Shown: positions 1 through 8,425, numbered from the stretch's first letter. The stretch: 64,000 bases of DNA from Pyrinomonadaceae bacterium (GCA_030841085.1 JAVEDP010000012.1:20561-84560), one strand, 5' to 3'. Translations and numbers: made by a program. The notes: generated by a model from the sequence alone, not told the origin.

Positions 1-491
1 GCATTCAGGTTGAACATCCGGTAACTGAGATGGTCACGCTGGCCGACATTGTGCGCAATCAAATCAGGATTGCGGAAGGCGAACGGCTGGGATACACGCA
101 AGAAGATCTTATGATCGTAGGCCACGCGATTGAATGCCGCATCAATGCGGAAAATCCGGAAACCTTTGCGCCCTCGCCGGGCGTGATTACCGCATTCAAT
201 CTTCCCGGCGGGCCGGGCGTGCGTGTCGATACCTACGTCTACTCGGGCTATCGCGTGCCGCCGTTTTACGATTCGATGATCGCAAAAGTAATCACGCACG
301 CGCGCACACGGGACCTGGCGATCGCGCGCATGAAGCGGGCGCTGGAGGCGATGGTTATCGAAGGGATCAAAACGACCATCCCGCTTCATCTCAAAATCAT
401 GGACGATCCCAAGTTTCGCGCGGGCGAAATCTCGACGAGTTTCATGGAATATTTTTTGGCGCAAAACGCCAGCAAAGCGGCCAAAAACTAA
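1..491 (+). CDS. accC: Biotin carboxylase, C-terminal part (acetyl-CoA carboxylase subunit)
   Basis: The gene runs in from the left edge; the frame is open from base 3, so the start lies outside. The first visible residues, IQVEHPVTE, are the conserved ATP-grasp catalytic stretch of biotin carboxylases. They are followed by [16 protein letters not shown] and the C-terminal biotin-carboxylase domain with [13 protein letters not shown]. The protein ends after [10 protein letters not shown] with no transcarboxylase or biotinyl domain. That fits the stand-alone AccC subunit rather than pyruvate carboxylase. AccC carboxylates biotin on its carrier protein with ATP and bicarbonate, the first step of fatty acid synthesis. 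An accB gene would be expected just upstream, outside the window. Confidence 0.95.
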   Translation, partial: IQVEHPVTEMVTLADIVRNQIRIAEGERLGYTQEDLMIVGHAIECRINAENPETFAPSPGVITAFNLPGGPGVRVDTYVYSGYRVPPFYDSMIAKVITHARTRDLAIARMKRALEAMVIEGIKTTIPLHLKIMDDPKFRAGEISTSFMEYFLAQNASKAAKN

Positions 492-528
492 GGCGGAGAA
501 GTTGACTGAGAACCAAGCATGGCTGCGG

Positions 529-557
529 TTGCCGTTTGCCGCCCCGATGCCTATAAT
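529..557 (+). promoter_or_regulatory. Predicted sigma-70 promoter for rplU
   Basis: TTGCCG at 529-534 and a perfect TATAAT at 552-557 are separated by 17 nt. The start codon of rplU is 46 nt further on, so the ribosomal protein genes probably have their own promoter rather than depending on accC. Confidence 0.6.
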
Positions 558-603
558 AATCGACTTTTCTATGGCGAATTTTCTCGTCTGAGGGGATAGA
601 CAA

Positions 604-906
604 ATGTCATACGCGGTTATCAAAACAGGTGGCAAACAGTTTGTTGTGACAAAGGGCCGCACCGTGCGTGTGCCTTCGATTGACGCTGAAGTCGGCAAGT
701 CGGTCGAGCTGGACGCCATGTTGTCGGCGAGCGACGGCGACAAGAGCGAGCCGGTGGTGGGCGCCGCTAAGGTTTCGGCGACAGTCATGGACCACGGTCG
801 TGACACCAAGATTATTGTTTTCAAAAAGAAACGTCGCAAACAATACAAGCGTAAACAAGGCCACCGCCAGGGCTATACAACGATTACGATCGATTCGATT
901 GGCTAA
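604..906 (+). CDS. rplU: 50S ribosomal protein L21
   Basis: A 100-residue protein starting MSYAVIKTGGKQF, the conserved L21 N-terminus, and containing the basic KKKRRKQYKRKQGHRQ stretch that contacts 23S rRNA. The length is normal for the family. GAGGGG lies just upstream of the ATG as ribosome-binding site. The gene is followed by rpmA and obgE, the usual order in bacteria. L21 is a structural component of the large subunit. Confidence 0.98.
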   Translation: MSYAVIKTGGKQFVVTKGRTVRVPSIDAEVGKSVELDAMLSASDGDKSEPVVGAAKVSATVMDHGRDTKIIVFKKKRRKQYKRKQGHRQGYTTITIDSIG

Positions 907-908
907 GG

Positions 909-979
909 GGATTGCCGATTGCCAAATGCCAATTGCCGATTGAAAAGATAATCGGAAATCGGAAATCGGCAATCGGAAA
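909..979 (+). repeat. Heptameric inverted repeat between rplU and rpmA
   Basis: The spacer is built of degenerate heptamers: ATTGCCG, ATTGCCA, AATGCCA, ATTGCCG on the left, then ATCGGAA, ATCGGAA, ATCGGCA, ATCGGAA on the right. The two halves are reverse complements and can form a hairpin in the rplU-rpmA transcript. The rpmA ribosome-binding site GGAAGG follows at once. The style resembles the short tandemly repeated heptamers known from cyanobacteria. Confidence 0.75.
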
Positions 980-990
980 TGGAAGGATTT

Positions 991-1263
991 ATGGCACATA
1001 AAAAGGGAGTTGGATCATCTCGCAACGGCCGCGACTCTAATTCACAACGGCTGGGCCTGAAGAAGTTTGGCGGCGAAGCCGTTCTGGGCGGGAACATTCT
1101 GGCGCGACAGCGCGGCACCAAATGGAAGCCCGGCAAAAATGTCGGACGCGGCAAGGACGACACGCTGTTTGCGCTGGTTGATGGCGTCGTCAAGTTTGAA
1201 GAAAAAGGACGAAGCGGCAAGTTTATCAGCGTCTACCCGTTGGAACAGGCGTCTTCTGCCTAG
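991..1263 (+). CDS. rpmA: 50S ribosomal protein L27
   Basis: A 90-residue protein starting [17 protein letters not shown], the canonical L27 N-terminus whose tail reaches the peptidyl-transferase centre. An in-frame ATG at 979 would add four residues and is less likely: GGAAGG at 981-986 is correctly spaced for 991 and the family begins with MAHKK. The motifs [16 protein letters not shown] are conserved. It lies in the rplU-rpmA-obgE cluster. Confidence 0.97.
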   Translation: MAHKKGVGSSRNGRDSNSQRLGLKKFGGEAVLGGNILARQRGTKWKPGKNVGRGKDDTLFALVDGVVKFEEKGRSGKFISVYPLEQASSA

Positions 1264-1341
1264 TACTTGGAATAAGCGAGCTATTATGCGACGCGGGAGC
1301 CAAGTCGAAAAGAACTTAGGCCGGCGTCGCTTTCGTTTTAG

Positions 1342-2382
1342 ATGTTTATTGATCGCGCGAAGATTCGAGTAAAGGGCGGTGGGGGCGGCAATGGCGTCAC
1401 GGCTTTTCGGCGAGAAAAATTCGTGCCGCGTGGTGGTCCATCCGGTGGCGACGGCGGACGCGGGGGCGATGTTTGGATAGTCGCGGATTCTTCGCTCAAC
1501 ACTCTGCTTCACCTGCGCTACAACCCCGAACACCTTGCTCCGCGCGGCCGCCATGGCGAAGGTTCAAATTGTTCGGGCCGCGAGGGAGAAGATTTAACGG
1601 TTCGCGTGCCGGTGGGCACGCAGATCTTTGACAGCGAGACAAACGAGCTGTTGCACGACCTGGCGACTGACGGTTCGCGTTGGCTGGCGGCGCATGGAGG
1701 TCGCGGCGGATTTGGCAACTCGCATTTTGCAACTTCCACGAATCGCGCCCCTCGCTATCACCAAAGTGGCAGCGAAGGTGAAGAGCGCGTGCTGCAGCTC
1801 GAGCTGAAGCTATTGGCCGATGTTGGCCTGGTTGGGTTTCCCAATGCCGGAAAGTCCACCTTGATCTCGACCATTTCTGCGGCCCGCCCGAAGATAGCCG
1901 ATTATCCGTTCACAACCCTCGAGCCGAATTTGGGTGTGGTTGATTTGGGCGACTATCGCACGTTCGTCGTTGCCGACATTCCGGGTTTGATTGAGGGTGC
2001 GCACAGCGGCGCCGGGCTGGGCGATCAGTTTCTGCGTCACGTCGAGCGCACTAAGTTGTTGCTTCACCTGGTCGATGTATCGTCGGTTTCGGGACGCGAA
2101 ACGGTGGGCGATTATCTGACTGTCAACCATGAGTTGCGCGCTTACAATCCCGCGCTGGCCGAGCGGCCGCAGATTGTAGTGGCCACAAAAATTGATGCGC
2201 TCGAGGATGCTGAACGACTTGAAAGCTTGAGGCAGCAAGCGCAAGCAGACGGACGAATGTTTCTTGCTATTTCGGCAGTGGCGAACAAAGGAACTCGCGA
2301 GTTGATCTTTACCGTGGCCGCGAAACTCGACGAGATAAACGAGACGCAGAAGAATGCTGACACGATTGAGTTGAGTTTGTAG
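1342..2382 (+). CDS. obgE: Ribosome-assembly GTPase Obg
   Basis: A 346-residue GTPase acting in late 50S assembly and stress control in the cytosol. The N-terminal Obg fold (about residues 1-158) shows the glycine-rich KGGGGGNG and [15 protein letters not shown] stretches. The G domain follows with GFPNAGKST (G1), [19 protein letters not shown] (G3) and TKID (G4). There is no long C-terminal extension. Its place after rplU-rpmA is the standard arrangement. Obg's start falls inside the short spacer after rpmA with no strong Shine-Dalgarno. Confidence 0.97.
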   Translation: MFIDRAKIRVKGGGGGNGVTAFRREKFVPRGGPSGGDGGRGGDVWIVADSSLNTLLHLRYNPEHLAPRGRHGEGSNCSGREGEDLTVRVPVGTQIFDSETNELLHDLATDGSRWLAAHGGRGGFGNSHFATSTNRAPRYHQSGSEGEERVLQLELKLLADVGLVGFPNAGKSTLISTISAARPKIADYPFTTLEPNLGVVDLGDYRTFVVADIPGLIEGAHSGAGLGDQFLRHVERTKLLLHLVDVSSVSGRETVGDYLTVNHELRAYNPALAERPQIVVATKIDALEDAERLESLRQQAQADGRMFLAISAVANKGTRELIFTVAAKLDEINETQKNADTIELSL

Positions 2383-2476
2383 GTAGGACAGGCATTCCTG
2401 CCTGTCCCTTGTGAGAGAGACAACAGAAATGTCCTGCCGACGAAGAAAGATGGACAGACAGGAATGTCTATCCTAC
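2383..2476. repeat. Inverted repeat, family A, between obgE and nadD
   Basis: Two 25-bp arms (2383-2407 and 2452-2476) match as reverse complements with three mismatches. Each arm is itself a small palindrome with the core CAGGCATTCCTGCCTG. Further members of this family are at 31278-31306 and 49906-50004. The left arm abuts the obgE stop and the right arm ends 4 nt before the nadD ATG, so the element fills the whole spacer. Confidence 0.85.
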
Positions 2477-2480
2477 TAAA

Positions 2481-3164
2481 ATGGACCAGCGAAAACGTAT
2501 TGCGATTTACGGTGGCACGTTTGATCCGGTTCACCTGGGGCATTTGGAAATCGGCCGAAGAGTTTCCCAGTTCTTTGTAATCGACGAGTTTTTGTTTATG
2601 CCGGCGCGAGTCGCCCCACACAAGGTGGGCCAGGAAGCAGCTTCCGCTTTAGACCGTTACGCAATGCTGGCACTCGCGACTCAGGACGAACCACGCCTGT
2701 CTGTTTCGCGCTTTGAACTCGATGGGCCAGGCCAGCAGTACACGGTCGATACGCTTGCGCACTTTCGTGCGAGCTGCAGCGAGCTGGACGAATTGTTTTT
2801 TGTGATGGGCGCTGACTCGTGGGCGGAAATAACAACCTGGCGGGAATGGCAGCGGCTGGTGACTTTGGCGAACCTGATCGTTGTTACCCGGCCGGGCCAT
2901 CAAACCTTCATTGAAGATTTCGCCGGAGCAGCGAGCCAGATCGTTGATTTGCGTGGTGAGAACGACCCGGCCACATTCGAGCCGGTTGAGGTCGAAGCGC
3001 TGAAGATATTTGTTACTGATGCCGTGATGATGGACGTTTCTGCGACCGCGGTAAGACGCGCGGCGCGCGCTGATGATGAAGAGGAATTAAAGCGGCTGGT
3101 GCCCCCATCGGTCGCAGATTACATAAGAAAGTACGGGCTATATCGAAATACGAATGAAGCATAA
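2481..3164 (+). CDS. nadD: Nicotinate-mononucleotide adenylyltransferase
   Basis: A 227-residue NadD. It transfers AMP from ATP to nicotinate mononucleotide to make deamido-NAD in NAD synthesis. The nucleotidyltransferase signature GGTFDPVHLGH is at residues 11-21, FVMGADSW near 112 and VSATAVRR, the ISSTxIR-type motif, near the C-terminus. The start chosen gives the normal N-terminus, but no Shine-Dalgarno is visible because repeat family A ends 4 nt before it. The 3' end overlaps rsfS by 11 nt. Confidence 0.95.
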   Translation: MDQRKRIAIYGGTFDPVHLGHLEIGRRVSQFFVIDEFLFMPARVAPHKVGQEAASALDRYAMLALATQDEPRLSVSRFELDGPGQQYTVDTLAHFRASCSELDELFFVMGADSWAEITTWREWQRLVTLANLIVVTRPGHQTFIEDFAGAASQIVDLRGENDPATFEPVEVEALKIFVTDAVMMDVSATAVRRAARADDEEELKRLVPPSVADYIRKYGLYRNTNEA

Positions 3165-3645
3165 TTCAACTGCCAAGGAGCAATCGCTACACCCGGAGCC
3201 TATTGCCCGCGCCGAGGTTGCGAGCATAAACAACGAGCAGGGTAATACGGAACTCGATGAACGGATAATGAGGACGCTGCGTGCGGCGGCCGAAAAAAAA
3301 GCAATCGAGACGGTGGTGCTCGACCTGCGCGAGATTGCCAGCTTCACCGATTATTTCGTGATAACCAGCGGCGCGAATGAACGACAGGTGCAGGCCATCT
3401 CGGACGAAGTTTTTGAGACGATGAAAAAGGCCGGCACGCCGGCAGCGCGCGTCGAAGGGTATAAGACCGCCGAGTGGATTCTGATCGACTTTGGTGATTT
3501 TGTTTTTCACGTCTTTGATGAAAAGGCGCGGAGGTTTTACGACCTGGAAAGATTGTGGCGCGAGTCTAAGCGCGTCGAGTTGCCTGCAGAATTAAGCGGC
3601 GACAGAGGCAGTTCGGCAAGCAGTTCTTTGAGAAGCGAATCGTGA
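3154..3645 (+). CDS. rsfS: Ribosomal silencing factor RsfS
   Basis: A 163-residue protein with a typical RsfS/Iojap domain from about residue 39: [41 protein letters not shown] and YDLERLW. RsfS binds L14 and blocks subunit joining when nutrients are low. The first 38 residues are not part of the domain. An in-frame ATG at 3268 would give a conventional length, so the true start is uncertain. It overlaps nadD by 11 nt and the next gene by 4 nt, indicating one transcription unit. Confidence 0.93.
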   Translation: MKHNSTAKEQSLHPEPIARAEVASINNEQGNTELDERIMRTLRAAAEKKAIETVVLDLREIASFTDYFVITSGANERQVQAISDEVFETMKKAGTPAARVEGYKTAEWILIDFGDFVFHVFDEKARRFYDLERLWRESKRVELPAELSGDRGSSASSSLRSES

Positions 3646-4577
3646 TCGAGATTGTTGCCCGTTCCGAACCGATGCGCGAGGCGATTCGTCTCGCCGATCG
3701 AGTTGCAGCTACGAATGCAAACGTGCTTGTGACTGGTGAGTCTGGAGCGGGTAAGGATGCCCTGGCGCTTTACATTCATTCGAAGTCGGCGCGCGCGCAG
3801 CAATCGTTTGTGAAGATTGATTGCGCCACGCTGCCCAGCGGCTTACTTGAAGCCGAGTTGTTTGGCTACGAGCGAGGCGCATTCACCGGAGCTAACGAAG
3901 CGAAACCGGGCCGGCTTGAGGCGGCGCATCGCGGGACATTGGTGCTGGATGAGATTGCTTATCTTTCCACTGACTCCCAGGCAAAGCTGCTGCGCGTAAT
4001 CGAAACGAAGGAATTCGAACGGCTCGGCGGCAGAAAGAAAGTTACGGTTGACGCGCGGCTGATTGCATTGACTAACGTCGATCTAAGCGACGCTGTCACG
4101 CGCCGAAGTTTTCGCGAGGATTTGTACTATCGGTTGAACGTCATGCATATCGCGGTGCCGCCGCTGCGTGAACGCCCGGAAGACTTATCAGGTTTGGCCC
4201 GCTCGTTTGTTAAGACATATGCCGCCAAGCATGGACGCGACGCGACTGAGATTTCAAAAGAGGCGCTGGGCTTGTTAGCAGAATATCAATTTCCCGGGAA
4301 TGTTAGAGAGCTTGCGAACACTATTGAACGTGCAGTGATTATTTCCAGCGGCAGGCAGCTCGACGTTGCGGATTTGCCGGAACCGATACGCTCTGCCGTA
4401 AGCGTCGAGCGAAGACGAAAGCAGCCGCAAACGCTGGCCGAGGTGGAAGCCGATTACGTCCAGGAAATACTTAAGGCTGCAAAGGGAAACAAGACAGACG
4501 CCGCTCGGATTCTGGGGATTAGCCGGAAGAACCTTTACGAAAAGCTGGCGCGGCGGAATAGAAAGGATGAAGGATGA
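3642..4577 (+). CDS. Sigma-54-type AAA+ transcriptional activator without a receiver domain
   Basis: A 311-residue protein that starts directly with the AAA+ domain: Walker A GESGAGKD near residue 34, the sigma-54 contact loop GAFTGA near 86, Walker B TLVLDEIA near 106, and [12 protein letters not shown] Fis-type helix-turn-helix ends the protein ([19 protein letters not shown]). The GTG start overlaps the rsfS stop by 4 nt. No N-terminal receiver, GAF or PAS domain is present, so its input must come from another protein or from expression level. This resembles PspF-like activators. Its target promoters are not known. Confidence 0.9.
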   Translation: MIEIVARSEPMREAIRLADRVAATNANVLVTGESGAGKDALALYIHSKSARAQQSFVKIDCATLPSGLLEAELFGYERGAFTGANEAKPGRLEAAHRGTLVLDEIAYLSTDSQAKLLRVIETKEFERLGGRKKVTVDARLIALTNVDLSDAVTRRSFREDLYYRLNVMHIAVPPLRERPEDLSGLARSFVKTYAAKHGRDATEISKEALGLLAEYQFPGNVRELANTIERAVIISSGRQLDVADLPEPIRSAVSVERRRKQPQTLAEVEADYVQEILKAAKGNKTDAARILGISRKNLYEKLARRNRKDEG

Positions 4578-4581
4578 AGAG

Positions 4582-4672
4582 TGAAGCGAGACAGCGCGAC
4601 AGTGCGAAGCGGAGACGGGTGAAAATAAAACGATCTCCGCTTTGCCCGGTTCTCCTTTCTCCGCGTCTTCAT
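4582..4672. repeat. Degenerate purine/pyrimidine palindrome, family K
   Basis: The spacer between the activator and rlmH has a purine-rich left part (GCGGAGACGGG) and a complementary right part (TCTCCGC, CTCCTTTCTCCGCGTC). It resembles the larger family K element inside the reading frame at 13652-15769. Confidence 0.45.
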
Positions 4673-4677
4673 TTTGA

Positions 4678-5139
4678 ATGATGCGGCTGCGCGTCATTTG
4701 GACCGGCAAAACGCGAGAAGCTCATCTGCGAGCGCTCATTGATCAGTATTTGCAACGGCTGTCCCATTTCGCCAAGTGCGAAGTAGCAGAGTTTCGGGAA
4801 ACGGCCGCGCCCGGCAAAGTGGGCATCGATAAGGATTCGCAGCGCATCTCAGACGGGCTGCGCGAAGGGGCGATAAATGTGCTGCTGGATCCGCAAGGCG
4901 ACGAATGGACGTCCGCGCAACTGGCAAAGCAGATCGAGCAGTGGCAGAACAGCGGCGCCAGGGAACTGACTTTTATAGTCGGCGGGCCCAATGGAGTTTC
5001 TGAAAAACTCGCCGCCCGCGCCAACAAGCGTTGGAGTCTTTCGCGATTGACGTTGACACATGAAATGGCGCGCGTGGTGCTGCTTGAGCAGTTGTATCGG
5101 GCGTACACGATTATTCATGGCCTGCCCTATCAAAAGTGA
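4678..5139 (+). CDS. rlmH: 23S rRNA (pseudouridine-1915-N3) methyltransferase
   Basis: A 153-residue SPOUT methyltransferase of the RlmH family, which methylates pseudouridine 1915 in helix 69 of 23S rRNA using S-adenosylmethionine. Family features are LDPQGDEWTS, the cofactor loop FIVGGPNG near residue 99, and the C-terminal LLEQLYRAYTIIHGLPY. The length matches the family. Two ATGs in tandem (4678, 4681) are possible starts. It lies in the same cluster as rsfS, as in many bacteria. Confidence 0.96.
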   Translation: MMRLRVIWTGKTREAHLRALIDQYLQRLSHFAKCEVAEFRETAAPGKVGIDKDSQRISDGLREGAINVLLDPQGDEWTSAQLAKQIEQWQNSGARELTFIVGGPNGVSEKLAARANKRWSLSRLTLTHEMARVVLLEQLYRAYTIIHGLPYQK

Positions 5140-5197
5140 TCGGTGCTCGTGCCGAGGTTACGTGCGGAATTATCAAGGTGGAGGAAATCAATAAATA

Positions 5198-5566
5198 ATG
5201 GATAAGAGACGCGTAAGAGTTTTTCGCGAGAAGTTGACGGAGCGGCGATTAAGCCTGGTCGGCCAGGTGCAACAGGCTGAGATGTATAGCCGCGAGCGCG
5301 ATGCTGAGGCGACTCAGGATCCGGCGGACATGGCGGCGAATGCCTACACTAAGGAATTGTTGGTTTCCATGTCCGACAACGATCGCCAGTTGTTGAACTT
5401 GATCGATGAAGCGCTGGAGCGTATGGACGACAGCGGCTATGGCAAGTGCGTTCGCTGCGGACAGCCGCTGCCGGAAAAGCGTCTGGAGGCGGTGCCCTGG
5501 GCGCGCCACTGCGTCGGTTGCCAGGAGCTTCACGAACGAGGTCTGTTAATCGAAGACGAAGAATAG
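5198..5566 (+). CDS. DksA/TraR-type C4 zinc-finger protein
   Basis: A 122-residue protein with an N-terminal coiled-coil-like helical part and a C-terminal zinc finger with C84, C87, C105 and C108 (C-X2-C-X17-C-X2-C). This is the DksA/TraR family, whose members insert into the RNA polymerase secondary channel and adjust initiation, often with ppGpp. GGTGGAGG lies upstream as a strong ribosome-binding site. Whether it acts as true DksA cannot be told from sequence alone. A strong terminator follows. Confidence 0.88.
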   Translation: MDKRRVRVFREKLTERRLSLVGQVQQAEMYSRERDAEATQDPADMAANAYTKELLVSMSDNDRQLLNLIDEALERMDDSGYGKCVRCGQPLPEKRLEAVPWARHCVGCQELHERGLLIEDEE

Positions 5567-5593
5567 TTTGCGGCAATCGTTAATGACATAATG

Positions 5594-5635
5594 ACGGCCT
5601 CGCTGGATTTTTTCCAGCGAGGCCGTTTCGTTTTC
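5594..5635 (+). terminator. Rho-independent terminator after the DksA-like gene
   Basis: A perfect 14-bp stem (ACGGCCTCGCTGGA at 5594-5607 and its complement at 5613-5626) with a T-only loop is followed by TTCGTTTTC. It closes the rplU-to-dksA cluster. Confidence 0.9.
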
Positions 5636-5651
5636 TGTTGCTACCCAACAC

Positions 5652-5682
5652 GCAAGCAGTTCAGAGTCCAAGCTTTAGCTTG
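5652..5682. repeat. Dispersed repeat family D, copy 1
   Basis: The stretch contains CAAGCAGTTCAGAG and then the palindrome CAAGCTTTAGCTTG. A near-identical stretch (CAAGTAGTTCAGAA, then CAAGCTTCAGCTTG) is at 50644-50674. Confidence 0.7.
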
Positions 5683-5724
5683 CTCTTTCGCAACCGCGCT
5701 CCTAAAAGGTCGGCTACAACCAAA

Positions 5725-6477
5725 ATGCTCGCCATTCGCGCTGCCAATTTGTTTTACGACTCTTGCCTGGCGTTGCTGTATCCGCAAGCTTGCGCTGTGT
5801 GCGGAGACAGCGTCGAGTCGCGAACGCTGGGCGTTGCCTGTGAAAGGTGTTGGCAGGCAACACAAATATTCACCGGGAACGAAACAGTGTGCTGGAAGTG
5901 CGGCGCGGTATCTGGTGGAGTTGTATCGCCTGAGCAGCGTGAAGAAGTGCGTTGCCGGCGTTGCGACGCAGACTCGTTTACGGTTGCTCGCGCGGGTGGA
6001 ACCTATGAGGGAGCATTGCGAGCTTCGGTGCTGGCGCTTAAACGCGAGCCTCACGTTTGTAATAAGTTGGTTGAGCTGTTGGTAAACGTTCAGCAGCAGC
6101 ATCCGTTGAGCCAGGCAACGCGAATCGTTCCCGTTCCGCTGCACAAAGAACGTGAGCAGGCGCGAGGCTTTAATCAGGCCGGCATCGTTGGGCTCGCGTT
6201 GGCCCGAGCGGTTTCGCTACCCATTGACGAAATCAGCCTGAAGCGGACCGAACATACAACCCGTCACCGCGCCGGCATGGACGCCCGCGACCGGCGCGAG
6301 AGTGTGGAAAACGCATTTGCTGTTTCTTATCCCGCTCTGATTGCCGGCGAACGGATTTTGCTGATCGACGATGTGTTCACCAGCGGCGCCACGGTTTCAG
6401 CTTGCGCGAAAGTTTTGTTGCAGGCCGGAGCGGCGGATGTGTTTGTGCTGACGATTGCGCGGCCGTTGCCTTATTAA
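5725..6477 (+). CDS. comF: ComF family amidophosphoribosyltransferase-like protein
   Basis: A 250-residue ComF-family protein. The N-terminal double zinc finger shows CAVCGD, CERCW, CWKCG and CRRCD. The C-terminal phosphoribosyltransferase domain carries the PRPP motif ILLIDDVFTSGATV. ComF proteins are needed for DNA uptake in natural transformation and have been linked to ssDNA processing at forks. An open frame reaches back to a TTG at 5638, but that would put 29 repeat-derived residues in front, so the ATG at 5725 preceded by AAAAGG is preferred. Confidence 0.9.
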   Translation: MLAIRAANLFYDSCLALLYPQACAVCGDSVESRTLGVACERCWQATQIFTGNETVCWKCGAVSGGVVSPEQREEVRCRRCDADSFTVARAGGTYEGALRASVLALKREPHVCNKLVELLVNVQQQHPLSQATRIVPVPLHKEREQARGFNQAGIVGLALARAVSLPIDEISLKRTEHTTRHRAGMDARDRRESVENAFAVSYPALIAGERILLIDDVFTSGATVSACAKVLLQAGAADVFVLTIARPLPY

Positions 6478-6523
6478 GTTTGTTAATTCGAAGACTTGTT
6501 CAAATAAGAATGTTGCGGAACAA

Positions 6524-6931
6524 CTAAAAGAGAATGGTGAAGCCTTCCTGCGCGAAGTGCTTATCATGGGTGAGCACCTCAGTAATGTTTCGTTCGCGCA
6601 TAGCGTTCATGGAAATGCAGTCGGTCAAACTATAGCCCTTGTCGTTGCGAGCTTTGTAGAGAGCAAATCCGGCAAAGAAGCTCTCGTAAGAATGGCGCAC
6701 TACTTCGGTATCAGGGTTGGTTAGAATCTCTTCAGTCGCGGACGCGGCTCTAAACCGGGCCTCTTCACCGTGCTCGGCAAAAAAGTTCAGCACTTCGATC
6801 AAAATGAGATCCGTTGTAACGAGCCGCACGTCCTGTAGCGAAGCTTCGGCAGAGAGTGCTGGACCATGCCATTGATCCTTTGGGTTGATCAATGCGACCC
6901 AGTAAATCGTATCGGCGAACACTAGCTTCAC
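6524..6931 (-). CDS. PIN-domain toxin (VapC-like ribonuclease)
   Basis: A 135-residue PIN-domain protein. The acidic residues expected for metal binding are visible: D7 in VFADT, E46 in LIEVLN, D104 in LTDCIS and D123 in LTHDKHF. VapC-type toxins cleave specific tRNA or rRNA and stop translation. Its start overlaps by 4 nt the stop of the small upstream gene, the expected antitoxin, so the two form a toxin-antitoxin operon. The pair converges on comF. Its RNA target cannot be told from sequence. Confidence 0.88.
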   Translation of the reverse strand: MKLVFADTIYWVALINPKDQWHGPALSAEASLQDVRLVTTDLILIEVLNFFAEHGEEARFRAASATEEILTNPDTEVVRHSYESFFAGFALYKARNDKGYSLTDCISMNAMRERNITEVLTHDKHFAQEGFTILF

Positions 6932-7188
6932 AGTTTCTTTTTCGGGGCCCCGTAAAGGTAGTGGTCATGGTTCACCGAACCATCCGTTGGTACATCATCC
7001 CAGGTCCCGGCCGGTGCTTGACTGCTGATTTCTTCAATGATTTCCCAGATTGGCCGGACATTTTCGCGCGGTCGTGGTTGTTGTTGTTCCCTTAGCATCT
7101 TATCGACCAGCGCCAATACCTCCTCTTGCTTTTCAGCAGGAAGCCCCTGGATTTTTTCGAGAATCGCTTGCTCTAAGTTTGCTGACAT
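6928..7188 (-). CDS. Antitoxin-like protein, partner of the PIN toxin
   Basis: An 86-residue protein. The N-terminal half, ILEKIQGLPAEKQEEVLALV, is of the DUF2281/antitoxin helical type. The C-terminal half is likely flexible and suited to wrapping the PIN domain. A good ribosome-binding site (AGGAG) precedes the ATG, and the gene ends inside the toxin start (4-nt overlap). No ribbon-helix-helix or AbrB motif is obvious, so autoregulation by DNA binding is uncertain. Confidence 0.75.
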   Translation of the reverse strand: MSANLEQAILEKIQGLPAEKQEEVLALVDKMLREQQQPRPRENVRPIWEIIEEISSQAPAGTWDDVPTDGSVNHDHYLYGAPKKKL

Positions 7189-7343
7189 ATATCTACTCTC
7201 CTTCGGGACCTGGATCGACTCTGGCTTCGTAGAAGACTACACGGGCCCAACTACGGTCGCAAGGACACGTTGGGATAGTACAACTTTGACAAGTCAACAC
7301 CTTCTCAACCGAGACTAAGGGCAGCGCTAATCGCCCAACGCCA

Positions 7344-7373
7344 TTCGACGCGTGCCATGACTATCGCTATGAT
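7344..7373 (+). promoter_or_regulatory. Possible promoter giving a leaderless iminopeptidase mRNA
   Basis: TTCGAC at 7344-7349 and TATGAT at 7368-7373 are 18 nt apart. The ATG is only 6 nt after the -10 and has no Shine-Dalgarno, so transcription would start at or next to the start codon. Confidence 0.4.
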
Positions 7374-7379
7374 AACTGC

Positions 7380-8339
7380 ATGACAGAACTTCGGATTCTT
7401 TACAATCCCATCGAACCATTCGCTACCGGACGACTAAAAGTCTCTCCAGTCCACGAGCTTTATTACGAGCAGTGCGGTAATCCAAACGGCAAGCCGGTAG
7501 TTTTTCTGCATGGTGGACCAGGTGGCGGACTCGTTCCCGACTATCGCCGCTATTTCGATCCGCAGATCTATCACATCGTCCTTTTCGATCAGCGCGGATC
7601 GGGTGACAGCACTCCGAATGCAAGCCTTGAAGACAACACCACCTGGCATCTGGTTGCGGACATTGAAAGTCTGCGTATGCATTTAGGTATTGAACGCTGG
7701 CAAGTGTTTGGTGGTTCGTGGGGCAGCACGCTGGCCCTTGCTTATGCGCAGAAACATCCGGCGCAAGTTACCGAGTTGGTCTTGCGTGGCATATTCCTTT
7801 GTCGGAAAAAAGAGATTGATTGGTTTTACCAGGAAGGCTCGAGTTGGATCTTTCCGGACGTTTGGGAACGGTTCCTGAACGTCATTCCGGAAGCTGAACG
7901 CGGTGACATGGTCGGCGCTTATTACCGCCGGTTGGTTGGCAACGACGAGCAGGAACGACTAAAGGCGGCAAGCGCCTGGAGTATTTGGGAAGGCAGCACC
8001 TCAAAACTTTTTCTCGATCCTGATGCAGCCGAGAAGTATGGCGACCCGCGATTCGCGCTGGCCTTCGCGCGCATCGAGTGTCATTACTTCATGAATAACG
8101 CTTTCTTTGACAGCGACAACTACCTGATCGAACACGTCGATGCGATTCGTCACCTTCCGGCGGTCATCGTCCAGGGCCGCTACGACGTCGTTTGTCCCCT
8201 CCGCAGCGCTTGGGATTTGCACCGTGCCTGGCCGGAAGCGGACCTGAAGATCATCCCCGACGCGGGTCACTCGATTACCGAACCCGGCATTGTGGATGCA
8301 CTGGTTACGGCCACAGATCGCTTTGGCCGCTCGGCCTGA
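7380..8339 (+). CDS. pip: Proline iminopeptidase (alpha/beta hydrolase, peptidase S33)
   Basis: A 319-residue enzyme that removes N-terminal proline from peptides. HGGPGG (residues 44-49) forms the oxyanion region, GGSWGS holds the nucleophile S113, D269 lies in GRYDVVCP and H297 in DAGHS. This arrangement and length match family S33 proline iminopeptidases. The N-terminus is cytosolic in type, with no signal peptide. It is a single gene between the toxin pair and the HNH gene. A broader aminopeptidase role cannot be excluded. Confidence 0.93.
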   Translation: MTELRILYNPIEPFATGRLKVSPVHELYYEQCGNPNGKPVVFLHGGPGGGLVPDYRRYFDPQIYHIVLFDQRGSGDSTPNASLEDNTTWHLVADIESLRMHLGIERWQVFGGSWGSTLALAYAQKHPAQVTELVLRGIFLCRKKEIDWFYQEGSSWIFPDVWERFLNVIPEAERGDMVGAYYRRLVGNDEQERLKAASAWSIWEGSTSKLFLDPDAAEKYGDPRFALAFARIECHYFMNNAFFDSDNYLIEHVDAIRHLPAVIVQGRYDVVCPLRSAWDLHRAWPEADLKIIPDAGHSITEPGIVDALVTATDRFGRSA

Positions 8340-8387
8340 ATTTCGCGAAAACCGGCAATTTGCAGCCCAGCTTCCGGCGAGTCTCAC

Positions 8388-8416
8388 TTGTCACTAAACT
8401 GTGCGTCGCGTAATAT
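8388..8416 (+). promoter_or_regulatory. Promoter predicted to give a leaderless HNH endonuclease mRNA
   Basis: TTGTCA at 8388-8393 and TAATAT at 8411-8416 are separated by 17 nt. The ATG at 8426 is 9 nt after the -10, about where transcription should begin, and no ribosome-binding site is present. Confidence 0.55.
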
Positions 8417-8425
8417 CGGCCTTGT

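Noticed and set aside
5638..5724. N-terminal extension of ComF from a TTG start
   Set aside because: The extension is encoded by a dispersed repeat and ComF proteins start near the zinc finger; the ATG at 5725 has a better leader.
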